Assembly (NCBI GenBank): GCA_031273365.1
Contig: JAISSA010000175.1
Span: 1 to 9,162 of the forward strand
DNA from: Synergistaceae bacterium
GTDB lineage: Bacteria; Synergistota; Synergistia; Synergistales; Aminobacteriaceae
Length of the DNA: 9,162 bases
Reading direction: 5' to 3'
The position numbers were made by a program, and so were the translations under genes. This document shows, piece by piece, positions 1-6,560 of the stretch (its first letter is position 1; each line of letters opens with the position of its first letter). The notes beneath the pieces are model-generated. The model had not been told where the DNA came from and did no database searches. It worked only from the letters and a program-made list of their open reading frames with translations.

Positions 1-111
1 AACAAAAGAGAGACACTTCTTTTATCTGAACGAGTATATAAATGCCCTGTATGTGGGACTGAACCGGACAGAGATGAAAATGCCGCAATGAATCTTGAAA
101 AGGCTGTGTAG
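1..111 (+). CDS. tnpB: TnpB-family RNA-guided nuclease (IS200/IS605 OrfB), C-terminal fragment
   Basis: Only the last 37 codons are present; the gene enters from the left edge. The visible part reads YKCPVCG, then DRDENAAMNL, then the stop at 109-111. CPVC is the second half of the TnpB zinc ribbon. The DRDxNAAxN motif is the third RuvC segment, whose aspartate is catalytic in TnpB. TnpB proteins are omega-RNA-guided DNA endonucleases carried by IS200/IS605 transposons, where they help retain the element. The stretch is much richer in A+T than the downstream genes, which fits a mobile element. Whether the full protein is intact or a tnpA partner exists cannot be seen. An IS1341-type element carrying tnpB alone is equally possible. 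Confidence 0.9.
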   Translation, partial: NKRETLLLSERVYKCPVCGTEPDRDENAAMNLEKAV

Positions 112-262
112 AACAGCCAAGGGGATCCGATACTCCCATGTTGCCTGTGGACTGTCATATAAGACCTCATATCGTCTGCAAAACGATAAGGGGCAGGCAG
201 GTTGAAGCAGGAAAGAATAGCTTTTATAGAATTTTTACGAGTTAATATTAGTTATTTTGTAT
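112..262 (+). ncRNA. Probable omega-RNA scaffold and right end of the IS200/IS605 element
   Basis: The sequence directly after tnpB is non-coding, AT-rich towards its end and able to fold. TGCCTG at 142-147 pairs with CAGGCA at 194-199. Inside that arm, TATCGT at 170-175 pairs with ACGATA at 183-188, and a smaller stem joins 122-125 to 134-137. A 'TGCCTGTGGA ... GAAGCAGGAA' arrangement downstream of tnpB recurs in elements of this family, as I recall it. In TnpB systems the guide RNA derives from this 3' region, and its guide continues into flanking DNA. The exact right boundary is not determinable here. Composition changes sharply to GC-rich coding-like sequence around 262-275. Outer limits are approximate. 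Confidence 0.5.
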
Positions 263-416
263 CGGTAGAAAGCCGCTTGTCCTGGGGCGCTTTGACGGCG
301 GAGGCTGGCGCAGGCTGCCGCCGGTCGCGGGCAAGGTGGACGACGGCCTCCGTGCCCTCACGCACCTCCGCATCTATTATCCCTTCTGGAACGAACCCCA
401 GCCCCCGCAGCGCTGA
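252..416 (+). pseudogene. 3' remnant of an unidentified GC-rich gene next to the IS end
   Basis: The frame ending with TGA at 414-416 has almost exclusively G or C in third codon positions from about 279 onward, unlike the AT-rich IS end to its left. This is a strong coding signature. The peptide includes VLGRFDGGGWRRLPP and LRIYYPFWNEPQPPQR. It has no plausible start of its own: the frame opens just after a stop at 249-251, inside AT-rich transposon-end sequence. The simplest reading is that the IS element separated or deleted the 5' part of a resident gene, leaving about 45 C-terminal codons. I do not recognise the family. The opposite-strand frame here (252-434) is less convincing. Confidence 0.45.
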
Positions 417-428
417 GGGGCTCGTTCC
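388..428. repeat. Inverted repeat spanning the stop of the gene remnant
   Basis: GGAACGAACCCC (388-399) is complementary to GGGGCTCGTTCC (417-428) with a single mismatch (395/421), leaving a 17-nt loop that contains the TGA at 414-416. No T-run follows on either strand, so it is not a canonical intrinsic terminator. It could stabilise a transcript end or be a REP-like element. Confidence 0.5.
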
Positions 429-451
429 GGGCATTGCCCTGAAGACGAAGA

Positions 452-490
452 CAAAAACAAAAATCCCCCTGTACTCAGTGTACGGGGGGA
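452..490 (-). terminator. Rho-independent terminator of the hicB-like gene
   Basis: Read on the minus strand, an 11-bp stem (about 480-490 with 464-474, one A/C mismatch) closes a 5-nt loop and is followed at once by TTTTTGTTTTT (452-463). It starts 9 nt after the stop codon of the hicB-like gene. On the plus strand the hairpin is not followed by T residues, so it acts for the minus-strand transcript. Confidence 0.8.
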
Positions 491-498
491 CATCATCG

Positions 499-916
499 CT
501 ATCGGCGGGTCAGGTGCAACTCCTGCTTAATGGCGTTTTGCAGCAGGAGCGACACATTGACATCGGAATGTTTCTTAAGTTCGTCCTCCATCCATGCCGG
601 GACTGTCAGCGTTTTCTTCACCGCTTTCTGACTGTGTTCCCGCCGGGCTTCCGGCATAACGGCGACGACAAGCTGGACAATTTCCCCCAGGCTTGGACCT
701 GACATCCTCAAGCTTCGCAGAGGCAGGAATTTCGTCTTTTTCCTTCTCTCGAAGATACATGATGTCTTCGAGAACATACCGCGCCTCTACGATGGCTTCC
801 TCAAGGGTATCGGCAGCCGTGTAACAGTTGTCGAGATCGGGGAACGAAACCTCCCAGCCATCACCGTCAGTGGAGAAGATTGCAGGGTATGAATAAAAAT
901 CAGGGTATTGTCCCAT
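499..916 (-). pseudogene. hicB: HicB-family antitoxin gene with a +1 frameshift
   Basis: From ATG at 916, preceded by AGGAGG seven bases upstream, the first 73 codons give a typical HicB N-terminal partial RNase-H-like fold (YPAIFSTDGDGWEVSFPDL, then DTLEEAIVEA). This frame then runs into unrelated sequence and stops at 575. The next frame carries the expected continuation: PSLGEIVQLV, an arginine/lysine-rich stretch, and KKTLTVPAWMEDELKKHS with a ribbon-helix-helix-like C-terminus ending at 499. Skipping one base at 697 joins both parts into 138 residues, about the normal HicB length. HicB proteins neutralise HicA mRNA interferases and repress their own promoter. No hicA-like reading frame is visible on either side, so this looks like an orphan antitoxin, now broken unless the extra base is an assembly error or is bypassed in translation. 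Confidence 0.8.
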
Positions 917-966
917 GATGCGCCTCCTGTTTATTTTGTAGCCCCGGATTAGGGAGTCTCCTCTCT

Positions 967-996
967 AAAATATTAATACGTGTCAATACGTGTCAA
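967..996 (-). promoter_or_regulatory. Promoter of the hicB-like gene
   Basis: On the minus strand a perfect -35 TTGACA (991-996) is followed after 18 bp by TATTTT (967-972). Transcription would begin around 960, some 44 nt before the ATG at 916. An alternative -10, TAATAT at 970-975, has a 15-bp spacer. Confidence 0.55.
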
Positions 997-998
997 TA
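975..998. repeat. Tandem 10-bp repeat in the hicB-like promoter, possible operator
   Basis: AATACGTGTC occurs twice head-to-tail (975-984, 985-994) and begins a third time (AATA, 995-998). The 10-bp period is about one helical turn. The copies cover the -35 box and the spacer, where a ribbon-helix-helix repressor such as HicB could bind. The operator role is inferred. Confidence 0.5.
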
Positions 999-1000
999 AA

Positions 1001-1290
1001 AAGATGAGGTGAAATTCATACCGCGAAAACCGGGAGAGAAAAGCAGTATAGAGAGCAGGCTGCGGGCAAACAGGGCGTACAATGCCGGGGCATCCTGCGC
1101 GTAAAGATTATAGAAAAAATGACTTTCTCTGTCTAACCCTGTTTCAGTCAGGGGTGCTCATCTCTCAATGAAGCTATTATAGCGCGTTTTGCCTCGGAAG
1201 GCCGGCTTTGCGCGGGTGATTTACAGGGGTTCTCCGCCCCAGGGCTGTGGAGTTGGGATGGGGATGAAGAGTGGATGGGATGAAAATCTC
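1001..1290. other. Intergenic stretch without a recognisable gene
   Basis: Both strands were read for a small toxin (HicA) or other short gene and none was convincing: frames are short, lack ribosome sites and show no coding bias. Small palindromes occur, for example ATGCCGGGGCAT (1082-1093) and GCCTCGGAAGGC (1191-1202 region). None is followed by a T-run. Confidence 0.5.
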
Positions 1291-1293
1291 ATA

Positions 1294-1321
1294 TTGACAG
1301 TTACGGTAGTTTGTGCATAAT
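1294..1321 (+). promoter_or_regulatory. Sigma-70-type promoter of the DEAD-box helicase gene
   Basis: A consensus TTGACA (1294-1299), a 16-bp spacer and CATAAT (1316-1321) lie upstream of the helicase. A start near 1328 would leave an untranslated leader of about 87 nt that includes the hairpin at 1347-1376. Confidence 0.65.
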
Positions 1322-1346
1322 GTAATTACCTGCAGGTGAATCCATC

Positions 1347-1376
1347 AAAAGGGGTGGCCGTTTGGTCACCCCTTTT
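1347..1376 (+). terminator. Terminator-like hairpin in the helicase leader, possible attenuator
   Basis: AAAAGGGGTGGCC (1347-1359) pairs over 13 positions with GGTCACCCCTTTT (1364-1376), with one G-U pair and a 4-nt loop. The A-run/T-run flanks make it resemble a bidirectional intrinsic terminator. It lies between the promoter and the ribosome site, about 19 nt after the likely transcription start. The upstream gene faces the other way and starts at 916, so this hairpin terminates no visible upstream gene. That favours leader attenuation of the helicase, which is an inference. Confidence 0.6.
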
Positions 1377-1414
1377 ATGTGGGCAAAATAACTTTTGGAG
1401 GAAAACGCTGAAAT

Positions 1415-3328
1415 ATGAAGAGGGAAACACCCGAAGTCGTAACACCCGGAATCGAAGTTGCCGGTATTGGCATTATGGAAGCAGAGATTATGGAAGCAAA
1501 GATCATGGACGCAAAGATTGAAGAAGAGACCAGCGGAGAAATCAGGGAAAAAGAAATCATGAACGCCGCGCCCGCGGATACTTTCGGGGTGTACGGCATA
1601 AGAGAGGAACTGCTCAGGGCGATCGAGCGGAAGGGCTTCACCACGCCGACGCCCGTGCAGCGAAAGGTGCTGGAGGCGGGGCGGCTCGCGACGGACCTTA
1701 TCGTGCGCGCGAAGACGGGGTCGGGGAAAACCCTGGCTTTTTTGCTGCCGCTTTTGCAGAACCTGGGGAGGGGGGAGCGCGTTCCCCGCATCCTGATTCT
1801 GTCTCCCACCCGCGAGCTGGCGCAGCAGAGCGCGCGTGAGGCGGAATGGCTGGTGCGCTTTATGGACCTGTCGGTGACCTCGCTGGTCGGCGGGCTGGAG
1901 ATGTCTCCGCAGCTGCGGGCCCTGCGCGACGGCGCGGCCATCGTCGTCGGCACGCCGGGCAGGACTCTGGACCACATCGAGCGCGGCAGCCTGAAGGCGG
2001 AGCATATCAGTTGCGTTGTCCTCGACGAGGGCGACCAGATGCTGGATATGGGGTTCCGCGAGGAACTGGAGGGTATTCTGAACGCCATGCCGGCGGAGCG
2101 CCGGACCTGGCTTTTCTCCGCGACCATGCCCACGGAGGTGCGGGAGCTTTCGAAGCGATATCTCAAAAATCCGGTGACCATCTCGCTGGTTCAGGACGGA
2201 GAACAGCACGAGGACATCCTGCACCGGGTGTATATGGTCCCGGCGCGGCGTCGTTTCGAGGGGCTCGTGAACGTGCTGCTCTGGGAGCGTCCCGTGCGCA
2301 GCCTGATGTTCTGTCACACCCGCCTCGAATCCATCGAAATCGCACAGCGCCTTCAGGACGAGGGCTTCAGCGCCGCGGCGCTGCATGGCGACATGACGCA
2401 GCGCGAGCGTAACGCGGTTCTGGCTTCCTTCAAATCGGGTTCGATGCCCTGCCTCGTCGCGACGAACGTCGCGGCCCGCGGGCTTGACGTCGAGGGAGTC
2501 TCCCACGTCATTCAGCTGGGACTGCCCGACGACCGGGAAACGTTCGTTCATCGCAGCGGACGCACCGGCAGGGCGGGGCATGAGGGTACGGACCTGATCC
2601 TTCTCTCCCCGCTCGAGGTCGGACGCTTCAGGATGATGCTGCGCGCGACTCAGGTGAAGGTGGACTGGCAGGACGTGCCGACCCTCGATCAGATTCGGGT
2701 GGCGCAGCGTGAGTTTGCCGAGGAAAAACTTCTGACGACGCAGATGGACGAAAAGAACCGGATGGTCTGCCTCGAATGGGCCACCGATCTGCTGGAGCGG
2801 GCTGACGCGAAGGTCCTTGTGGCGAAACTTCTGTCGGCTCTGAGCTCGCAGACGCCGAAGGGATACAGCCTGAACGCGGATCTGGAGCGTGAAAGGGAGC
2901 GTCGGCAGCGCACCCGTTCCGACCGCGGCGGCAGGGCTGAGACGCCCGTGAGCGCCGAGAGGCGTTTTTCCGGAACCTCCTCCCGCCCCAGAGGAACGAT
3001 GACGCGCCTGCGCAGCAGTCAGCAGGGCGGGGCCGGCAGAGACGTGGGACGCATTCTGAACGCGCTTTGCTCCGCTCTGAAAGTGGAGCGCGGCGAGGTG
3101 GGGGCCATCCGTCTGAAGGACGACCACGTGATGGTGGAGCTGCTGCCCCTGGCGCTGGAGCGGCTGGAGCAGGGAAAAGCCGGGCTGGCGCGGTGGGGAC
3201 TTTACCCGGACACGGAAGAGGAGTCGGTGCGCTACATCAGGGCCAGATCTCCGGAAGATCGACAGGGCGGCAGAGAGCGATATTCCCGGAGCAAAAGAAA
3301 CGACAGAAACGACAGTTACCCCGGTTAA
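1415..3328 (+). CDS. DEAD-box ATP-dependent RNA helicase with C-terminal DbpA-like domain
   Basis: This 637-residue protein should unwind structured RNA with ATP, as DeaD/CshA-type helicases do in ribosome assembly and cold adaptation. Motifs run in order: Q motif GFTTPTPVQ (74-82), motif I AKTGSGKT (99-106), PTRELA (131-136), TPGR (180-183), motif II DEGD (204-207) in place of DEAD, SAT (235-237), ARGLD (354-358) and HRSGRTGRAG (379-388). A charged RS/RG-rich linker (490-540) leads to a DbpA-like RNA-binding domain (about 541-610), then a basic tail. The first ~55 residues are an acidic extension partly encoded by a 15-nt tandem repeat. The ATG is 13 nt after GGAGG, a rather long gap. An internal ATG at 1559 (M49), just before the Q motif, is an alternative. 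The gene has its own promoter and stands alone on this strand. Confidence 0.93.
   Translation: MKRETPEVVTPGIEVAGIGIMEAEIMEAKIMDAKIEEETSGEIREKEIMNAAPADTFGVYGIREELLRAIERKGFTTPTPVQRKVLEAGRLATDLIVRAKTGSGKTLAFLLPLLQNLGRGERVPRILILSPTRELAQQSAREAEWLVRFMDLSVTSLVGGLEMSPQLRALRDGAAIVVGTPGRTLDHIERGSLKAEHISCVVLDEGDQMLDMGFREELEGILNAMPAERRTWLFSATMPTEVRELSKRYLKNPVTISLVQDGEQHEDILHRVYMVPARRRFEGLVNVLLWERPVRSLMFCHTRLESIEIAQRLQDEGFSAAALHGDMTQRERNAVLASFKSGSMPCLVATNVAARGLDVEGVSHVIQLGLPDDRETFVHRSGRTGRAGHEGTDLILLSPLEVGRFRMMLRATQVKVDWQDVPTLDQIRVAQREFAEEKLLTTQMDEKNRMVCLEWATDLLERADAKVLVAKLLSALSSQTPKGYSLNADLERERERRQRTRSDRGGRAETPVSAERRFSGTSSRPRGTMTRLRSSQQGGAGRDVGRILNALCSALKVERGEVGAIRLKDDHVMVELLPLALERLEQGKAGLARWGLYPDTEEESVRYIRARSPEDRQGGRERYSRSKRNDRNDSYPG
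1472..1516 (+). repeat. 15-nt tandem repeat in the helicase N-terminal extension
   Basis: Three consecutive 15-nt units, ATTATGGAAGCAGAG, ATTATGGAAGCAAAG and ATCATGGACGCAAAG, encode IMEAE-IMEAK-IMDAK. They differ by only a few bases. The repeat lies outside the helicase core and is poorer in G+C than the rest of the gene. Confidence 0.85.
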
Positions 3329-3516
3329 TCATCCCCATTCATTTTATTCCATTCATTTGCCTGATTAAACCGCAAGTCGCCTGAATCAGGTTGAAACCGT
3401 AAGCTGGAATCTGCGGGCTGTTGTGGGAGAACTCCCTCTCGTGACGGCCCTTTTTGCTGCCCTGTTACAGGCGCTCGACCGGGGCGAAAGCCGTTTCCCC
3501 GGGGCCTTGGAGTCCG
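3329..3516. other. Convergent intergenic gap between helicase and M23 peptidase genes
   Basis: The two genes converge over 188 bp. A hairpin CCGGGG...CCCCGG (3479-3502, with an inner AAA/TTT pairing) lies just past the peptidase stop. A weaker 7-bp arm, CCTGATT (about 3360) with AATCAGG (about 3384), lies past the helicase stop. Neither has a proper T-tract, so termination sites are not resolved. Confidence 0.35.
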
Positions 3517-4578
3517 CTACCGCGGAGTCATCAGGGGGAGGGGGTTTATGGGGCGGCCGTTTGACCTCACCTCGAAGTGGACGTGATGGGTTGTCGAGCG
3601 CCCGGTATTTCCGACGAGCCCCACGACGTCGCCCTGTTTGACCGTCTGCCCCCGTTTCACGCTGACGCTCAGACAGTGGGCGTACAGCGTGACGAGCCCG
3701 TTGCCGTGGCCCAGCAGCACGGCGTTGCCGTACCCACGGTATTTGGGCGTTTTTATCGTGATCGTCTCGAGAACCACTCCGTCCATGGCGGCGCGAATGG
3801 GCGTCCCCTCCGGCATGGGTATGTCCAGCCCCGCGTGGAAACGGCGTTTCCCGCGTCTGCCGAATCCGGAGGAAACCCTGCCGGTCACCGGCCACATCAG
3901 TTTTCCGGAAGCGACGAAGCCCGGCGCGGAGGGCGGTCGTTTCGGAGGCGTCAGGACGATGTCGGGCGGGATGATGTGATCGAGGGTCCCCTCCCCCGGG
4001 AGCACGATCGCCTCGTCCCCGGAGAGCGCCAGACGCATGTTTTTTGTCGCCCCGTTCGACTCCGGAACCGTCGGGATGGATGCGGGTCTTTGCCCAGGCC
4101 CCGTACGGTCCGTGTTTTCACGCACAGTTTCACGCATAGAAAGAGGTACGCCGTGCAGTTTTACGGTAACCAGAGGCTCATCGCCGTTTTTTCGGTTCTG
4201 TACCTCCATCCAGGTGGGGACGACCGCGTTTTTGGACGTCGGCACAAGCAGTACCTCGCCTTTGGAGGGCGGCGTCTCGGCGTAGCCGTTGGCCCAAAGG
4301 ACATCCTCCGAAAGAATGCCGTATTCGAGGCACATTTGTTCCAGTTCCTTCAGTTGTTCTTCGCCTCCCCAGACGATCATCCGCCAGTCCGAGGCCAGGG
4401 CGCGGGACATAACCGCCGTCGGCGCGAAAAGATGTACAATAAAAACGACAGAAAAAAGAGCGACAGAAAAACCGCGTCTGGCTTTGCTCCTCCGATCCTG
4501 CCCGCTTACTGTCGCGGGAGATGCCGGTCTTTTCGAACCAAAAGTCAAAGATAGAAAATTTAAAGTTTCCAGAGGCAA
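3517..4578 (-). CDS. Secreted LysM-like / M23 (LytM) zinc metallopeptidase
   Basis: The protein is 353 residues. After a basic N-terminus comes a hydrophobic segment (37-56) and a possible signal-peptidase site at SRALAS (58-63). A LysM-like region follows (about 66-113, with VLWANGY and GEVLLVP), then a proline-rich linker and an M23 domain (about 229-348). The zinc ligands of LytM enzymes are present: HAGLD (H248, D252), YAH (H301) and the HxH pair H332/H334 in HHVHFEV. Such enzymes cut peptide cross-links in peptidoglycan outside the membrane, or act as non-catalytic activators when ligands are lost; here all ligands are kept. The frame has no ATG before the hydrophobic segment, and TTG at 4578 with AGGA nine bases upstream is the best start. 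It begins 35 nt after the DHH gene, suggesting co-transcription. Confidence 0.88.
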   Translation of the reverse strand: MPLETLNFLSLTFGSKRPASPATVSGQDRRSKARRGFSVALFSVVFIVHLFAPTAVMSRALASDWRMIVWGGEEQLKELEQMCLEYGILSEDVLWANGYAETPPSKGEVLLVPTSKNAVVPTWMEVQNRKNGDEPLVTVKLHGVPLSMRETVRENTDRTGPGQRPASIPTVPESNGATKNMRLALSGDEAIVLPGEGTLDHIIPPDIVLTPPKRPPSAPGFVASGKLMWPVTGRVSSGFGRRGKRRFHAGLDIPMPEGTPIRAAMDGVVLETITIKTPKYRGYGNAVLLGHGNGLVTLYAHCLSVSVKRGQTVKQGDVVGLVGNTGRSTTHHVHFEVRSNGRPINPLPLMTPR

Positions 4579-4613
4579 TTACGTATTTCCTGCTGCCATA
4601 CTCTAAATCGAGC

Positions 4614-6536
4614 CTAATTGACGACCCTGTAGGTCGTCTCGAAAATTTCGTGGGCTACGATGCCGTAATTGTTCGGCTCGTATTGCAGAAGCCAGTCGTT
4701 CGCTTCCCCCTGCAACATGCCCTTGTTGCTGGAGAGCTCGACCATGAACGGCTCGTCGACCTGCAGGGCGAAGGTGGGGAAGGCTCTTTTGCTGTATTTT
4801 CCGTTGCTTCCGGGCGTGGTGTCCGGCATGGGGGTATAGGTCTCGCTGAAATGCTCGAACGACACGGGCCAGGATTCGTTTTCGCTGCCTCTCAGCAGCG
4901 CGTCGCCCTTGCGGTAGGCGATCAGCCCTTCCCGCGTCTGGAGCACCCCATCCTCGAACGCGAAGGTCACGGGCACCGGAATGTCCTTCTTTATGGCGCG
5001 CCGGCAGTCATAGCCGGCCGCGATGTCCTCGCCGGTAAAATCCCGGATGTAGAGCTCCCTGAACACGTCGGCCGTGACGAGGTACAGATCGTCGAAGGAA
5101 CGTTTAATGAGCCAGTCGTTCGGGTTCCCCAGCAGATAATTCTCCGGGTCCCATCGCGTGAAAAGCTTGGTGCCGTTTTTGAGCCGCATGGCCGAAACCT
5201 GATCTCCGCCGCCGACGCAGACCTTCGCGTACTCCAGCAGGGGGATGCGCGTGCCCGCGTCGTGGTCCAGTATCGTCGGCGGATAGGAGAGGTTCGGCGA
5301 GAAACTCTCGTCGGTCGTGGCGTACCCTTCGTTGAACTTCGCGCGCTTCATCGGGTAAACCTCGCCCCTGATGCCGATCATCAGCACCGTGTCTTCGTCC
5401 GCCATGATGTCCACGTCGCCCTCCAGCATACGAATCTGGAGTTTGGTTCGTTTTTCGAACAGGTCCCGACAGTGGACGAAACCCAGCCGTACCGGCAATT
5501 TACGATACTTTTTCATCGCGTTCATGTCCAGCCTCTGACCGAGCGGCGTCGACAAATCCGCGCAGTCGATAATCTCGTAGCTGTTGAGGTAGTCTTTAAT
5601 GCGTTTGTCGAAAAAATCAGTGGGTCTTCGTTTCCCGAAACGGGCGGCATATTTTATGGTGGAGATGACGCCGCCCGCTTTTTCCCGGTGTCCTCCCCCC
5701 CATCCCACGTCCTTCACCAGCCACGCCGTCAGATCCGACGCTTTTATTTCACGGACGGCCGTACGCACCGAAAATTTGATCCTTTCCCGCGCCACTGAGT
5801 AGGCGACGGCGAAGTCGACCACGTCCACCTGCATCGCGAGGTCGCTGACGAACCCCAGAAGGTTCGGGTCGCAGGGCGGAGCGCCAATGATCATGAAGCG
5901 GCTGTACGGGTCGTAATGATTCTTCCTCAATACGCTGGAGACGATATCGAGGTCGCTCAGAGAAAGGTTGGAGTGTTTGAGCCTTTTTAAAATATGCTCG
6001 TCGACGCGGAGCATGTCCCGCATGTCGTAGTCGAGGGGGTGGCACACCTCCGCGAAATTGTTGGTGTCGCAAAAAAGTCCATAATACAGGGCCGTCGCCA
6101 GAGCGGCGTCTATGGGGAACAGTTCTTCCCGCAGCAGGAGCCAGACCTGCGTCGCACAGCTTCCGAGCGCGGGACGCAGGTCGCAGAGCGGCGGCAGGTT
6201 GCCTTCCTGTATATGATGGTCGATGACGGCAACGTGCGGAGCCTTAACGCACATAACGTTCCCCGATCCGTACTGACAGTCCGCCGTGACCAGCAGGCCG
6301 GGCCACTCTTTCATGTCGGGCTCGTATTGAACGGGAATGTTCAGCGCCTCGATCATGCCCGTCAGGTTCGGCTTCGTCACCATAGCCGGGCCACCGTAGA
6401 AGAATTTGATGTTTTTTTTGTGGCTGGTCTGAAAGTAACGGTAAAGCCCATAGCCCGCCGCCAGAGTGTCGGCGTCGGGATTGTTGTGGCACTGGATCGC
6501 GATGGAGTCGTAAAGCAAAAGGTCGCTCAGTCTCAT
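4614..6536 (-). CDS. DHH/DHHA1-family phosphoesterase with four C-terminal repeat modules
   Basis: Numbering is from ATG 6536, which has GAGG six bases upstream; an in-frame GTG at 6548 has no ribosome site. The N-terminal half is a DHH phosphoesterase: HNNPDAD (17-23), D86 in TADCQ, DHH (106-108), D157 in FCDTNNF, and the DHHA1 glycine loop GGGHREKAGG (280-289). The DHH/DHHA1 family includes NrnA-type oligonucleotidases and cyclic-dinucleotide phosphodiesterases, so Mn-dependent cleavage of a small phosphodiester is likely; the substrate is unknown. From about 365 to 640 I see four related segments (365-408, 447-499, 522-569, 588-640), each with a G/N-D-hydrophobic core followed by an aromatic F-x-x-x-Y ending (KFNEGY, VFRELY, HFSETY, IFETTY). 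They resemble short PGDYG-type modules, a tentative name. At 640 residues it is about twice the length of a plain NrnA-like enzyme. It lies between the TIR and M23 genes on the same strand. Confidence 0.88.
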   Translation of the reverse strand: MRLSDLLLYDSIAIQCHNNPDADTLAAGYGLYRYFQTSHKKNIKFFYGGPAMVTKPNLTGMIEALNIPVQYEPDMKEWPGLLVTADCQYGSGNVMCVKAPHVAVIDHHIQEGNLPPLCDLRPALGSCATQVWLLLREELFPIDAALATALYYGLFCDTNNFAEVCHPLDYDMRDMLRVDEHILKRLKHSNLSLSDLDIVSSVLRKNHYDPYSRFMIIGAPPCDPNLLGFVSDLAMQVDVVDFAVAYSVARERIKFSVRTAVREIKASDLTAWLVKDVGWGGGHREKAGGVISTIKYAARFGKRRPTDFFDKRIKDYLNSYEIIDCADLSTPLGQRLDMNAMKKYRKLPVRLGFVHCRDLFEKRTKLQIRMLEGDVDIMADEDTVLMIGIRGEVYPMKRAKFNEGYATTDESFSPNLSYPPTILDHDAGTRIPLLEYAKVCVGGGDQVSAMRLKNGTKLFTRWDPENYLLGNPNDWLIKRSFDDLYLVTADVFRELYIRDFTGEDIAAGYDCRRAIKKDIPVPVTFAFEDGVLQTREGLIAYRKGDALLRGSENESWPVSFEHFSETYTPMPDTTPGSNGKYSKRAFPTFALQVDEPFMVELSSNKGMLQGEANDWLLQYEPNNYGIVAHEIFETTYRVVN

Positions 6537-6540
6537 GATA

Positions 6541-6560
6541 TACCTCACAGGAAATTTCGT
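6541..6560. repeat. Direct repeat, left copy (overlaps the DHH gene ribosome site)
   Basis: TACCTCACAGGAAATTTC here nearly matches TACCCTCACAGGAATTTTC around 6670-6689, which overlaps the end of the TIR gene. The pair brackets a ~110-bp intergenic segment. Confidence 0.6.

Noticed and set aside
202..702. Plus-strand open frame crossing the IS end, the remnant and the HicB gene
   Set aside because: It runs through the transposon end and antisense to HicB, and its codon usage is inconsistent along its length.
690..705. Programmed ribosomal frameshift in the HicB-like gene
   Set aside because: No recognised slippery site, stimulatory Shine-Dalgarno or following pseudoknot is evident, so mutation or sequence error is simpler.
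1001..1290. A hidden hicA toxin gene upstream of the hicB-like gene
   Set aside because: No frame on either strand shows the HicA GSHH-type motif, a ribosome site or adequate length.
1301..3127. Long minus-strand open frame (608 codons) opposite the helicase
   Set aside because: It is antisense to a gene with all helicase motifs in order. Its protein is rich in His, Arg and Gln without recognisable domains, typical of a GC-rich shadow frame.
4521..5798. Plus-strand open frame (425 codons) opposite the DHH gene
   Set aside because: It is the reverse complement of a conserved-motif coding region, with no family resemblance and no convincing ribosome site.
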